A DNA stretch of 64,000 nucleotides, taken from Mariannaea sp. PMI_226. Taxonomy: Eukaryota; Ascomycota; Sordariomycetes; Hypocreales; Nectriaceae. The stretch lies in NCBI GenBank assembly GCA_024336345.1, contig JANFOG010000017.1, forward strand, positions 434,001 through 498,000. The letters are read 5' to 3'. Positions 43,231 to 52,956 of this stretch are shown here, one piece after another; the first letter of the stretch is position 1, and the number at the start of each line of letters is the position of its first letter. The notes beneath the pieces were generated by a model that saw nothing but the letters and a program-made list of their open reading frames with translations, was not told the origin of the DNA and searched no databases. The position numbers and the translations under genes were made by a program.

Positions 43231-43494
43231 AGAGACCGCAACGCTCTGCAATCCAGGTGTCGTTGCCCTTCCATAAGACATATTCCTGCTCCCAGATTGC
43301 AATAGCTCTTGTGTCAATTTAGATACATATGGGAACACTTCTTCGGCTGAACGTGAGGCTGTGTTTGAGAATGAACTTAATTGTTATGTTACACTTTACA
43401 CTTAGCCAGGTCTCACAAAACCGTGATGCTAACTTATGAACCTGCCGCCATAGACAAGTCAAATCCAATATAATGTTATTCCAACCTAATTATA
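43231..43494. other. Short intergenic spacer
   Basis: Nothing is recognised here; it is the 3' flank of the DUF7703 gene. Confidence 0.35.
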
Positions 43495-44529
43495 TTACCG
43501 ATAAGATAAAGCTGGGTTCCGAGTGGTATATCTTCCGTCAGCGCTTGCTGATTCATGGTTTAACTCTGGCTGTGTATTTGGAACCAATTGTCGCTCACTA
43601 GGTGTTGCAGATAACCCTCCCATCATAAGCAACGCGTCATTTCGAAGTTCAAGCTCTTCTTTTCCTCCTCTCTGAATATGAGCTGAATGACCGGGCTCTG
43701 TCTTGTCCTTAATGAATCGTGTATTTGCATATCCGTTATTTCCGCTCTGGTGATTTTGGGTACCATTTCGGAATGTCGTAATATCGATTAACTGGTTAAG
43801 GATGCTAAACTCAAGCTTGAGCTTTGCACCATAGACAAAGCTCTTATAACTTGTCTGAATGCGATGGAGCTTTGCAAATTCCAGGGCGAGGATAGGAGTA
43901 TCAAGTACAATAATGATAAAATTGACGTATAAAAGGTGTTTCATCATGCCGTGATCAGTATTCCGTCTTATAATGCTATTATTCTGTAGGAAATGGGCGG
44001 TTGCTCGTATATAAAGACCGGAAATGATAAGCTCTTGTAAGAAAAAGATTATCAATTGGATTTTCTCGAAAATAGGCATTATTGGTCGAAATGGATCCGG
44101 GTTATTTGAGCTCATGCCATAGGCCAGGACGGTGATAGGGACATGACACACCATAGCATCAACAATAATCATTATAAGGACAGTCCGAAGTTGAGTTCGA
44201 TCCTTCAGAATGAGATGCAATCGAGAGTAGAGGACAACAGACTGCCCTGTTACCATAGCATACCAACCGGTCAAGGAGATTGGGGTAGAGTAAAAGCCGT
44301 TCGTAATAACCCCGATATCTTTAAGTGCTAAACCGATTCCATGGAATAGCGTGCCCCATGTAGCAACAATAAAGCTCCAGAAATAAAGTCGACTGCGTTT
44401 CTTGAATGTGGTGAGGATAATGATGATGAGTTCGAGAAAATTATACATGGTAATTGCCAGAAAACACATAAAGATAATAGTAGAAGGGTCATTAGCTATA
44501 GAGCCCTTGGTGCTATTGACAATAGCCAT
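43495..44529 (-). CDS. DUF7703-like integral membrane protein, 344 aa
   Basis: The product starts MAIVNSTKGS (ATG at 44529) and has about seven hydrophobic segments, including TIIFMCFLAITMYNFLELII, FWSFIVATWGTLFHGIGLAL, SLTGWYAMVTGQSVVLYSRL and a loop with KLHRIQTSYKSFVYGAKLKLEF. This pattern is the fungal DUF7703 family, whose members sit in membranes and have no established function; a receptor-like role has been guessed for similar seven-helix proteins. The polar C-terminal tail (about 80 residues) would be cytoplasmic. The frame is intact and without introns. A broken paralogue lies at 22913. Confidence 0.78.
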   Translation of the reverse strand: MAIVNSTKGSIANDPSTIIFMCFLAITMYNFLELIIIILTTFKKRSRLYFWSFIVATWGTLFHGIGLALKDIGVITNGFYSTPISLTGWYAMVTGQSVVLYSRLHLILKDRTQLRTVLIMIIVDAMVCHVPITVLAYGMSSNNPDPFRPIMPIFEKIQLIIFFLQELIISGLYIRATAHFLQNNSIIRRNTDHGMMKHLLYVNFIIIVLDTPILALEFAKLHRIQTSYKSFVYGAKLKLEFSILNQLIDITTFRNGTQNHQSGNNGYANTRFIKDKTEPGHSAHIQRGGKEELELRNDALLMMGGLSATPSERQLVPNTQPELNHESASADGRYTTRNPALSYR

Positions 44530-44535
44530 TGTCAA

Positions 44536-45961
44536 GGTTTAGGGTTAGGTGAAGCGTACAACCGATAATTCTTGAAAAACTTAGCTTGCAATTTGGACTA
44601 GGAAAAAGGAATGGAGTTTGGGCAGAGTTACTGTTAAGGTGAATATAAGCATCCGGTTTATAAAATATACAGAGAACCCGGACCGGGGACATCTAGGCGA
44701 CTACTATTATGTGGCACGTTTCATCCCCTATTAAGGAGCACACAAAGGCGCCGGATGCGCTTTTGCCGCAGCATAATAGCCGGTCTCCTAGTGCCCGCAA
44801 TTTCACCAAAACCTTCTTCTACTAAAGTCTCGACACTAAATTGCCACAAGCGCTTGACGTACTCGTTTTCAGGCTGATTCCTAAGGGATAAACCTGGGCT
44901 GTCTGGCCTTATGTGAGCAGGGAGAGCTAGGGCGTTAGAGGCAAGTGTAGGGAGATCATAGCGATCTGCATGATCCAGTGATCCTTGTCATGATTGGTGA
45001 GAAACTTATTGGGTGGTGTGGTTGCACGCACATGACAGGAAAGTTGTCTGAGCCGTGACAAGAAATATTGGCAGGAAAGACCACAAAGGAACAATAGGCA
45101 ACTAGGTATCGTGAAAGGGCACCAGCCCTTATATTCAAACACCGAAGCTCGAAGCTTCCGGATGATACGCTGACGAATATGTGTAGGTAGAGAAGGTGGC
45201 AGGTCTGGGTATCGGATCGGGGAGTCGGCCATGGGACCCCCACCTCTCCGTCCCCTTGGCATTGCAGACATACAGGGAGTCGAGTCAGTAGGCTCCGCCT
45301 GGGGCCGTAAGCCCCCACCTCTCCAACGGCACTCCAACGGTATTCTCAACGGCCAATGTGTAAGATCAACCCACAAGCTCGTGCAGGAGGCAACGCTGAA
45401 GCTCATCCGGCTCCCCCGGGTCGCGAGATTGGCCGGAGCGCCAGAGCACATCGCACATTTTCCTTCTGTTTTCAGCTACATATCGGACGCGGTTTCTCGC
45501 GCAGTTCTACAGACATCGCGATATTTATTTGTTTTCGATATCATCTTGCTCAATTACGCCGGGACCAATATGAAAAGTTATTAGCGGGGTTTCCAACAGC
45601 TTTTCCTACCGCGCAGTCGCGGCCAGGACCGTGAGCGAAAGCGGGACAAGTTCAAGCCGCGGGGCAAGTTAAAGCCTAAGGCAACAACAAGGACCAGTGG
45701 TCCAGAAATGGACCAGTGGTCCAGAAATGGACCAGAGCCATAAATTGGGTTCATTGGTCCCCTACTTCTTGGTGGAAGGTTCTGGCTGTGATCTGAGATC
45801 GCACGCCGCATTTGTGAGGCGACGCTTGGCGGACTGCGATGGCTTCGTGCCCGTGAACGCGAGGGGATTAGGGCAAGGGTATGTTGGAACGAGGGTATGT
45901 TGGAACAAGGGTATGATGAAACGAGAGTACCCTAGTAGTTAATGCGAAATTCAAATCTACG
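44536..45961. other. Intergenic with two small tandem repeats
   Basis: No gene was recognised on either strand. It includes a 19-bp unit repeated twice from 45691 (GGACCAGTGGTCCAGAAAT, containing the palindrome GGACCAGTGGTCC) and a 16-bp unit repeated three times at 45878-45925 (GGTATGTTGGAACGAG). Confidence 0.5.
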
Positions 45962-46103
45962 TAGAGTTGGATTTTTTTGACCCACTTACATGGGGTAGAT
46001 TTGGATTACCTTGACAGGGGTAGAGTTGGATTTTTTGACCCACTTACATGGGGTGGATTTGGATTACCTTGACAGGGGTAGAGTTGGATTTTTGACCCAC
46101 TTA
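45962..46103 (+). repeat. 57-59-bp minisatellite interrupted by a Tc1 element
   Basis: Units start TAGAGTTGGATTTTT at 45962, 46021 and 46079 and end TTGACAGGGG. The third unit stops after GACCCACTTA at 46103 and its other half, CATGGGGTGGATTTGG to GACAGGGG, is at 47649-47680, on the far side of the transposon. Confidence 0.9.
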
Positions 46104-47646
46104 CGGAGGAGCATTTCAAAAGTTTCTACTTGCCAAGACGCTAAAATCAGCCACAAAGCCGAAAAAAGCAATGAGAGTGTTGTACCAGCCAATTTCCTAG
46201 GTACCTTTCCCTACTTGATTCTTGTTTATTTTTCTTTCTTTCTGACCGCTTGAGTAACGCAAAATGGCCCGAAATACGGATATCGCGACCCGTGCTATTG
46301 TTGTTTTCCTGAAAAGCCCAGCAGGCGGAAAAACAACGCCTGAAATAGCTGAAATAACGGGCCTTTCAAAACGTACTATCAACGATATTTATGCTCGAGC
46401 TATTGCCCGCGGGTTCAAACCTGATGACCTTCCAGTCAACATTCATGATGAACATCTTCGTGATGCAGCCCGTTCTGGGCGCCCTTCCAAGCAGACAAAT
46501 GAGAAGCAACAAGAGGTTATTGCGAAGTTGTGCCGCGACCGGTATGGAAGGGAAAAAACGTGTGCTGATATTGCTGGCGAGCTTAGTGAAGAAGGATACG
46601 ATATATCGGCTACGACGATATGGCGAATCCTCCGGAAAGCTGGGTTCAGAAAGACGAAGCCCACAAGGAAGCCCGGGCTAACGAAGAAAATGCGAAAAGA
46701 ACGTCTTGAATGGTGTCTTGAGCATCGTCATTGGACTCTTGAGGATTGGATGAATGTTATTTGGTCTGATGAGACTTCTGTTATCCTACTCCACCGACGA
46801 GGAAGCTATCGTGTATGGCGACGAACCTGGGAAGCCTTCGTCCGAAGCTGTATTCGAGAGAGATGGAAAGGAGCTTCTGAGTTCATGTTTTGGGGCTGTT
46901 TTTCATACTGGAAGAAAGGCCCTTGTCACTGTTGGGCTCCGGAAACCGCAATAAACGTCTTGCCGATGAGGTTATCCAGAAAATGAACGAAGAGCTTGAG
47001 CCTCTTTTCCGCGAAGAATGGAGCTTTCGAATTCAATGCGACGACTGCATCTTCGTCAGTTTCCGGGCCCAAAGCCCGTTTTTCGATGGAATAAGCAGAC
47101 GGGCAAGCTAACAAGAGGTTCGAAAGGTGGTATCGACTGGTACCGTTATCAGACCACAATTTTGGTCCCAAAGATGTTTCCCTTTGCTAAGGAATGTGCT
47201 AAAGACCGGCCTAATACTATTGTACAAGAAGATAAAGCTCCTGCCCACAATCACTATATCCAACAACGCTGTTATGATCTACATAAGGTCTCACGGCTCC
47301 TTTGGTGTCCGAATTCCCCAGACCTCAATCCTATTGAGCCAGCCTGGCCTTGGATGAAGAGACGAACTACAAGAAAAGGAGCCCCAAAAAAACAGGCAAG
47401 ATGCTGTAAAGGCTTGGAAAGTTGCTTGGAATGAGCTGCCGCAAGAGACAATTCAAGCTTGGATTGAACGTATCCCTCGTCATGTTGAAAAAATCATCGA
47501 GTTGGAGGGTGGAAATGAATACAAGGAAGGTCGGACAGACTAGAGGGTACATTGGGAACCAACACATACAAATTTAGTAGCAATTTGCTTTTTTGTACTG
47601 CACTAGTGTCTTTAGCGCGAGCAGAAACTTTTGAAATACACATCTG
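46104..47646 (+). mobile_element. Tc1-type DNA transposon (1,543 bp)
   Basis: Imperfect terminal inverted repeats of about 30 bp share the core ATTTCAAAAGTTTCT. TA dinucleotides at 46102-46103 and 47647-47648 are the target duplication. Removing the element and one TA restores an unbroken minisatellite unit, which fixes the ends exactly. The encoded transposase has the DD34E spacing of the Tc1 group. Confidence 0.92.
46264..47543 (+). pseudogene. Tc1-like DD34E transposase with frameshifts
   Basis: The first frame (46264-46986) has the paired helix-turn-helix (TTPEIAEITGLSKRTINDIY, then TCADIAGELSEEGYDISAT) and the first catalytic Asp (VIWSDETS). Further pieces follow in other frames: LADEVIQKMNEELEPLFREEW, RWNKQTGKLTRGSKGG, QEDKAPAHNH with the second Asp and DLNPIEPAW with the catalytic Glu, 34 residues between them. 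The end KAWKVAWNELPQETI to GRTD closes at 47543. Breaks lie near 46945, 47015 and 47384-47395 (the last at an A7 run). Lys replaces the usual Asn after the second Asp. The protein is inactive as written. Confidence 0.88.
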
Positions 47647-47865
47647 TACATGGGGTGGATTTGGATTATCTTGACAGGGGTAGAGTTTATTTAATTTGGC
47701 TCAGTGTTGGCATTGCAAACTAGTCACTTATTTGCTTTTTATGCGCGTGTCACGTAAGGTACGCGACCATGGATTCACGTAGAAGTTCACAAGTTGCCTT
47801 TGACGGAACTCTCCCTTAAAACTACATTCACAATATTAGCGATGCTATCCTAAATGTAAGCTACT

Positions 47866-49212
47866 ATGGCTGACGCAAGCATATACCCCTTTGTTCACCT
47901 ACCCCAATATTCCATCATTATATGCCAGATATGCCAGTTTGCATGTCTTTCACACGAGGTTCCACGGCATCTGCAACAACGTCATGGCAATATTGAAATT
48001 GCAGAGCGCCAAAGAGTTGGACAACGTGTTCTTGGGATTCCAGAGCTGCTGAGAAATGTTGACGATCTGGGAAAGCTTGCAATACCACCCCCAAGCAAAG
48101 AGCCCATTCAGTTCCTCGCTCCTCCAAGGTCTGACGGACTTCAATGTCGAAAATGTCATTACATCTCTCGCCATGTTCAAAAGATGCAGGAACACTGCCG
48201 AGAGACCCACAACTGGCAAAACCCTAGAAGTGCGGGCCGCCCCTTGAGTGGAACAGAGACAACGGTGGAGCTGCCTTGGAGAGATGGCATCTATTGCCAG
48301 CGATTCTTCCCTTCCAGAGCAGGGAGTCGATGGTTTGAAGTGGGTCAAAAAGCGAAGGCGTCGAGAAAGCAGCCTGGTATTACACGATCGTCAATTGCCA
48401 CCCTTTCAGGCTTACCAGACAAACCACCGTCTCTGACACCTGAAGCTTATGCCCATGTGAAGGCTGTGATGGAACGAGAGGAGAGGTACCACCAAGTAGA
48501 AAACCAACCAAGAAACAGCAGCAGAGTGCTTGGACAACAATCTTTCACTTCTACAAGCCTATGGCTGGAGCGAACGCGGTGGCACCTGACCTTTCAAGAT
48601 AGTCGACGGGATATTTTACGTGCACTTACGCAGCTACCTAACCGGCGGTCTCTAGATACAGACGTCTTCATCGGACAAGGATATAAGGATGGAGATCCAG
48701 ACATTGTCAGCGCCTCAATCAGCGAGCAAAAAATAGCATGCATTCTCGGAGCTATGGACCCTGTGTTGGATCGGTGCGAACAAACCGTACATCATACATG
48801 CCGCAGTTTATTGTGCTGGCTGCGGAGTAATCAAATGAACTCTTGCCACAACAAGGAATTTGCCCTCGTGGCAGAGGAGAGCAGTCGACAGTGGTATCGC
48901 ACACTTTGGAAGAGGTTTCTCGCTTTCGTTCTACGGGTATGCAGGATGGATAAAAGGCTACAACTGGAAACGAATTTGACGGCAAGAGTTAGGACCTTCA
49001 CCTTTTTCGAGAGCATTTGGCAACACCGTGTGTGGAATTTTGTCGATACCTCGAAAGGTGTAAGGCCGAATTCAGCGGCGTGCGGGGAGAGGACAGCGGA
49101 TGCGGCCATAGACCAAGGCGATGATGCATACTGGGTTGCGGATGAAGGTTTTGAGCGATCCGAACGCGAAGTGTATCCCGGCCATCTACTTATTGAGGAA
49201 TACGGGCTATGA
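47866..49212 (+). CDS. OrsD/DUF3505-like zinc-finger protein, 448 aa (short)
   Basis: The N-terminus has a C2H2-like finger (ICQICQFACLSHEVPRHLQQ followed by RH) and a second at about residues 93-116 (CRKCHYISRHVQKMQEHCRETH). Then come CQRFFPSRAGSRWFEVGQ, LWLERTRWHLTF and CRSLLCWLRSNQ, shared with the N-terminal part of the 1,755-residue protein at 56368 and with the fragment at 16249. These mark the OrsD (DUF3505) family; no biochemical activity is established, and in larger relatives the domain precedes other parts. Here the frame ends after about 400 equivalent residues, so this may be a truncated but expressed member, or the 5' remnant of a larger gene cut by the LINE fragment that follows. 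Confidence 0.62.
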   Translation: MADASIYPFVHLPQYSIIICQICQFACLSHEVPRHLQQRHGNIEIAERQRVGQRVLGIPELLRNVDDLGKLAIPPPSKEPIQFLAPPRSDGLQCRKCHYISRHVQKMQEHCRETHNWQNPRSAGRPLSGTETTVELPWRDGIYCQRFFPSRAGSRWFEVGQKAKASRKQPGITRSSIATLSGLPDKPPSLTPEAYAHVKAVMEREERYHQVENQPRNSSRVLGQQSFTSTSLWLERTRWHLTFQDSRRDILRALTQLPNRRSLDTDVFIGQGYKDGDPDIVSASISEQKIACILGAMDPVLDRCEQTVHHTCRSLLCWLRSNQMNSCHNKEFALVAEESSRQWYRTLWKRFLAFVLRVCRMDKRLQLETNLTARVRTFTFFESIWQHRVWNFVDTSKGVRPNSAACGERTADAAIDQGDDAYWVADEGFERSEREVYPGHLLIEEYGL

Positions 49213-49248
49213 TGAGTTGGAAGGATCCATTATTATCGTCGTCTCCTG

Positions 49249-49615
49249 TCATCCATAAATATCGATCCTGAAGTTGCGGTTTCCAATATCATTATGAGGC
49301 GGCCATTCCGGAGCACTCAGATCAATCATATCGCGGCCGCTGAAAAGAGCGAGACGACTCCGTAGCTTGACGTGGATTCGGAACGATAGCCTGCTGTCAA
49401 GCCAGATGCCCAGCCAGCGTAGGGTAGGGCTGACTCGGGATGTTTCTCGGTATCGCCGTGACGTACCGCCGGAACATTGACATCCTATCTGATGTGCAAC
49501 CACCGTAGGGTTGGCTACGAGTGAGAAATTGCCCTTGGAGATTCTGCAACAGGGCTCTCCGTTGGTGCAAGTGGACATTGCGGATGTTCCGGGCATGGTC
49601 GGATAAATTTTTCAT
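49249..49615 (-). pseudogene. LINE reverse transcriptase fragment
   Basis: The minus strand reads CRISKGNFSLVANPTVVAHQ, then LRWLGIWLDSRLSFRIHVKL, the end of a LINE reverse transcriptase palm (compare KYLGLTMDTKLTWKPHV in the LINE at 35.3 kb). About 115 codons remain, with no endonuclease or RNase H. It is a different family from the other LINE. Confidence 0.6.
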
Positions 49616-49923
49616 AATAAATTTTAAGTTTCAAATTTTTTGATTATATAATAATTCTGCGACAGCAATTGTAGATAGTTTAGCTCAGCACGTCCTGTGC
49701 TCACTTAGGAGACTCACAGTGGCTGGTGATGGCTGGTGGTGTGGCTGACCCACTCGCCCCACACGACTTGGGGTGTTCCCGTGGCAACACCCTCTTGTCT
49801 TATCTCAGTACCACCCACTCCACCTCCACGCTGATTCCATCGGCATCATCATCAATACTTTAATATTGCCATAGGCCACCCGGATGCTGCCTCATTTCTG
49901 CAATTGTTCTTCGTGTCGGTGAC
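49616..49923. other. Upstream region of the nuclease-like gene
   Basis: No gene was recognised. It is GC-rich in its second half with short CACTCC/CCACC-type tracts. Confidence 0.35.
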
Positions 49924-51428
49924 ATGCACCATTTTCGCGAGGAACGTTCTATCATTGATTGGCTAGAACATGTTTCTCTTCCTCTCCGTAAACCGCAGAA
50001 TGAACAGAACGACTACAACCAACGATCCAAAAAGCGCAAATACCATCACGACCACCGACCACTTTCGCCACCGACATCCCTTTCCAACTCGATCAGTGCC
50101 AACACCGACATGGTGTCTCCTACCAAGACACCTCAGACGCGTAAGAAGCGAAAGGCGAACGATGCCAACACAGAAGACCAAGATGCGACACCTACACAGG
50201 TACGGGGCATCCTAAACCTGGACGAGAGCGATGCATTTTCGCTGTCATCCGCTTCAGTCAGCCAAACGTCGAACAGGTCTTCTCCGACAAGGCTGTTTCC
50301 GCAACTTTCGCTCTATCCCAATGGTCTTGAACGGAAACCCATGGATCTGCGAGATCGAGACCTTCCCTACGATCTAGTGAACCTCATCAAGGAGATGAAA
50401 GCAATACAGAGGGGTCGGAAGGTTGTTCCGGCTTGTCTCGAAGTTAGTCGGCCATTAAATGATCCAATTACGCCTAGGTGAACCTTGACTGACTTGACTC
50501 AGCCGACAATAGAGCTGAAGATATACGAGAACGAGGTCAACTCTAGGCTTTACAGCGACTTTGACAACTCTGTATATGACTATGATGGCAACGACTGGGC
50601 CGAACCAGATAGTCTTATTGACAATGTTATGAGAACCGTCGATATAGCGTTAGATTGCGACTCAACGCAACAAGATGAAACAGGATGGAATCATCTCGTG
50701 CACTCGCCACTGCTCGACCTCACTCTCGATCGTCTGCCCCGGAACCTGGTTAGCTTTGTACCATGGTAAGTCCTCGTCTGAATTGCATATCCAATCTCAT
50801 CTGACTTCTTCAGCATGGGGGCAAACATCACAGCGCGCTACCGTATACCCCTAGCGCCTGGCGCCAGAGTCGACTACGCCATGTTCATCAACCCCAAACT
50901 TGAAGACGACCCACGAATAGAAAGTGCGATCGAGTCCCTTCGGCGCGGAATGCCCGAGGCAAGCGTCAACCATACGACATTCACACCTCTCAACAAGCGG
51001 CCTATTAGTGTCAGTATTGAGACGAAGCGGTTGGATGGATCGGGAGATAAAGCGGTTCTCCAGATTGGAATTTGGCAGGCCGCACAGTGGAAACTACTAT
51101 GCGAGCATGCAGGAGATGCGGTTGACAAACTTTCGTTCATTCCGGGATTAGTTGTCGAGGGACATGAGTGGAAGTTGGTGGCTACGACACACAAGGAAGG
51201 CAAAACGGTAAGTTGATGCATAATCGAAATTCCGTGGTACGGCCACTAACTGTTCGATAGGTGCTCTGGACTAGTCAAAACTTTGGTGATACGCTGTCTC
51301 CCCTTGGTACGTTCCAGACCATGGCGGGCGTGCGGAAACTCAAGAGGTGGACGGAAATGGTTTATTGGCCATGGTATAAGGAACATGTGTTGAAGTTGGC
51401 ATCTCAGTCGTTGCCCGACAAGACGTGA
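49924..51428 (+). CDS. PD-(D/E)XK nuclease-like domain protein
   Basis: The start MHHFREERSIIDWLEHV is followed by a basic, Ser/Pro-rich segment with a nuclear-localisation-like run (QRSKKRKYHHDHR) and then the folded part: LPYDLVNLIKEMKAIQRG, ELKIYENEVNSRLYSDFDN, LDLTLDRLPRNLVSFVPC. In the last part RVDYAMFI supplies the Asp (50872-50874) and ISVSIETKR the Glu-x-Lys (51019-51027) of the PD-(D/E)XK signature. Introns at about 50767-50814 (GTAAGT...TTCAG) and 51210-51260 (GTAAGT...GATAG) keep the frame. At 50479-50481 the frame meets TGA. The pieces on both sides are in the same frame, so this is either a short unusual intron or a nonsense change. The family is common in fungal repeat-rich regions; its natural role is unknown. 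Confidence 0.66.
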
Positions 51429-51630
51429 ACTTGAATATAGATGCCATGAGAATCAATGTGTTATTGAATCGAAGGGTGTGAATGAAGTGTGAACAGCGAC
51501 ATGCATAGGGGAAAGTCTCGATCAAGAGCTTACTGCAGGATTACCAGAGGAACTCTAGTAGAGTTCTCACATTTATATGACGACGGTCTCTACAGTATGC
51601 AAGGTTATTGGTTCAGATGGTGATGATGGA
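51429..51630. other. Intergenic, carries the shared 20-mer
   Basis: Bases 51550-51569 are the reverse complement of the 20-mer at 11273-11292. Nothing else is recognised. Confidence 0.4.
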
Positions 51631-52057
51631 TGGATCCCCATTCCGACTACTCTGTCCTGTTGGCGGCCTGGACGTGAAGTCTGGGCTGAAGATATAGCCT
51701 AGGACCTTAACGAGGTGGATAACGAATGGCTCAACAAAGAGGGCGCGCAGCGGTCAGACGACCGCTTGGACAGACCGACCTGCCAGTCGACGGCATGGAA
51801 GAGAGTGCTAGAGCACATGGAGAAGGAAGTGGGCATATGGTTGGGACAGAAGGAGAAGACAACGATGGGAGACATTAGAAGACTTCTGCCTCCACTCCGG
51901 AGAGTGAGTGATGCGGCCTCTCCCATACCTCACTCGAGTCACCTGATATAAGGGCTCGGCCTGTAAGCACTGTGGTCTTCGCTCCATCTGCGAGAAGGTC
52001 CTGTCAGTCCACCTAAAGACTAAGCACCGCAAAGAGACTAAGCTCGCAACTCGGTAG
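51631..52057 (+). pseudogene. C2H2 zinc-finger fragment with one intron
   Basis: The reading frame gives GWIPIPTTLSCWRPG, a TAG at 51700-51702, then VDNEWLNKEGAQRSDD and MGDIRRLLPPLRR. A consensus intron (51904-51952, GTGAGT...TATAAG) joins it to GSACKHCGLRSICEKVLSVH and a second His in KTKH, which makes a C-x2-C ... H-x4-H finger, ending at 52057. There is no convincing start codon. It could be the last exons of a broken gene or a relic of the OrsD-type zinc-finger genes nearby. Confidence 0.38.
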
Positions 52058-52956
52058 TAAACCCGATATTGGCTATGTGATTTTATTAAGTAGGGCATAT
52101 CGTTCTAGAGCTGGGCGAACGATATCCGAAGGTCATGGCTCGTCATCACCGACAACCACCCTAACTATGGTTTTCTATCTAGCAGCATTCTCCTGTACGC
52201 TAGTCCCGACGCCGTTAAACACCTTGCACAGAAGCTGTTTGCTGATGAGCGTACAAGGTTGGGGAATATACAGACCGGCCATGTGAGAGTGCTGCCCTGA
52301 GCTTTGGAAAGTGTGTTCTTTTTTTCTTCTTTCTTCTCATTCTAAGAAAATCACCGGTTAGACGCAGCAAATTTTCATCACAGCGATATATGGAATACAA
52401 GTTACAAGGAATGATAAGTAAAGGCGCTCCTGATTGACTACTCTGAAGAAATTCTTTTTGTCTAATCAAGGCGATCTGTATTGGTTATTGGTGAATTGGG
52501 ATCTTGTTCGAGAACAGCCAATCAGAGCTTGTTTGGAGTGTGCGACGTGTCAGCCAACGACAGCCAAGGACAAGCACGTGCAAATCAGACTCGGGATCCA
52601 AAATAGAAACCATGACATAGTTCCGGCCTTCTTGCCTGAGGCAAACCACTCGCGTTTTTGTCTGTTAACCCTGTCAAGTTGGTGTGACAGCCAACAGTAA
52701 TCAAATCATGTGACTTATGACCATTGGTTGGCGTTCAATTCTGACGCATCTCGGAGCTTTCTAGTCAAACATCCTATAAAATGACAATTTAACTCCCCTT
52801 TCACTCCTGACCACGCGAGACGTTCGTTTCGCTTAGGCACCAGACGGTATTCCCTTGCGCCAAGAAACTGCTACAGCGCGCGACCGGAGAACTGTACCTA
52901 GTCAACCAGTCATCGCCTCCAACCATTGCTACATTCTTTCGGTCTCAGTCGCCGCC
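52058..52956. other. Intergenic and promoter of the 905-aa gene
   Basis: No gene was recognised. A TATA box and a CT-rich leader lie in its last 200 bp. Confidence 0.4.
52775..52780 (+). promoter_or_regulatory. TATA box of the 52957-55776 gene
   Basis: CCTATAAAATG lies about 180 bp upstream of the start codon, which itself has a strong context (GCCGCCATGA). Confidence 0.45.

Noticed and set aside
44535..44552. TTTAGGGTTAGG, like an interstitial telomere repeat
   Set aside because: Only two partial units occur, in the leader of the DUF7703 gene; too short to be more than chance.
44927..45634. Overlapping frames of 90-174 codons on both strands
   Set aside because: They are GC-driven, overlap on opposite strands and show no recognisable motif.
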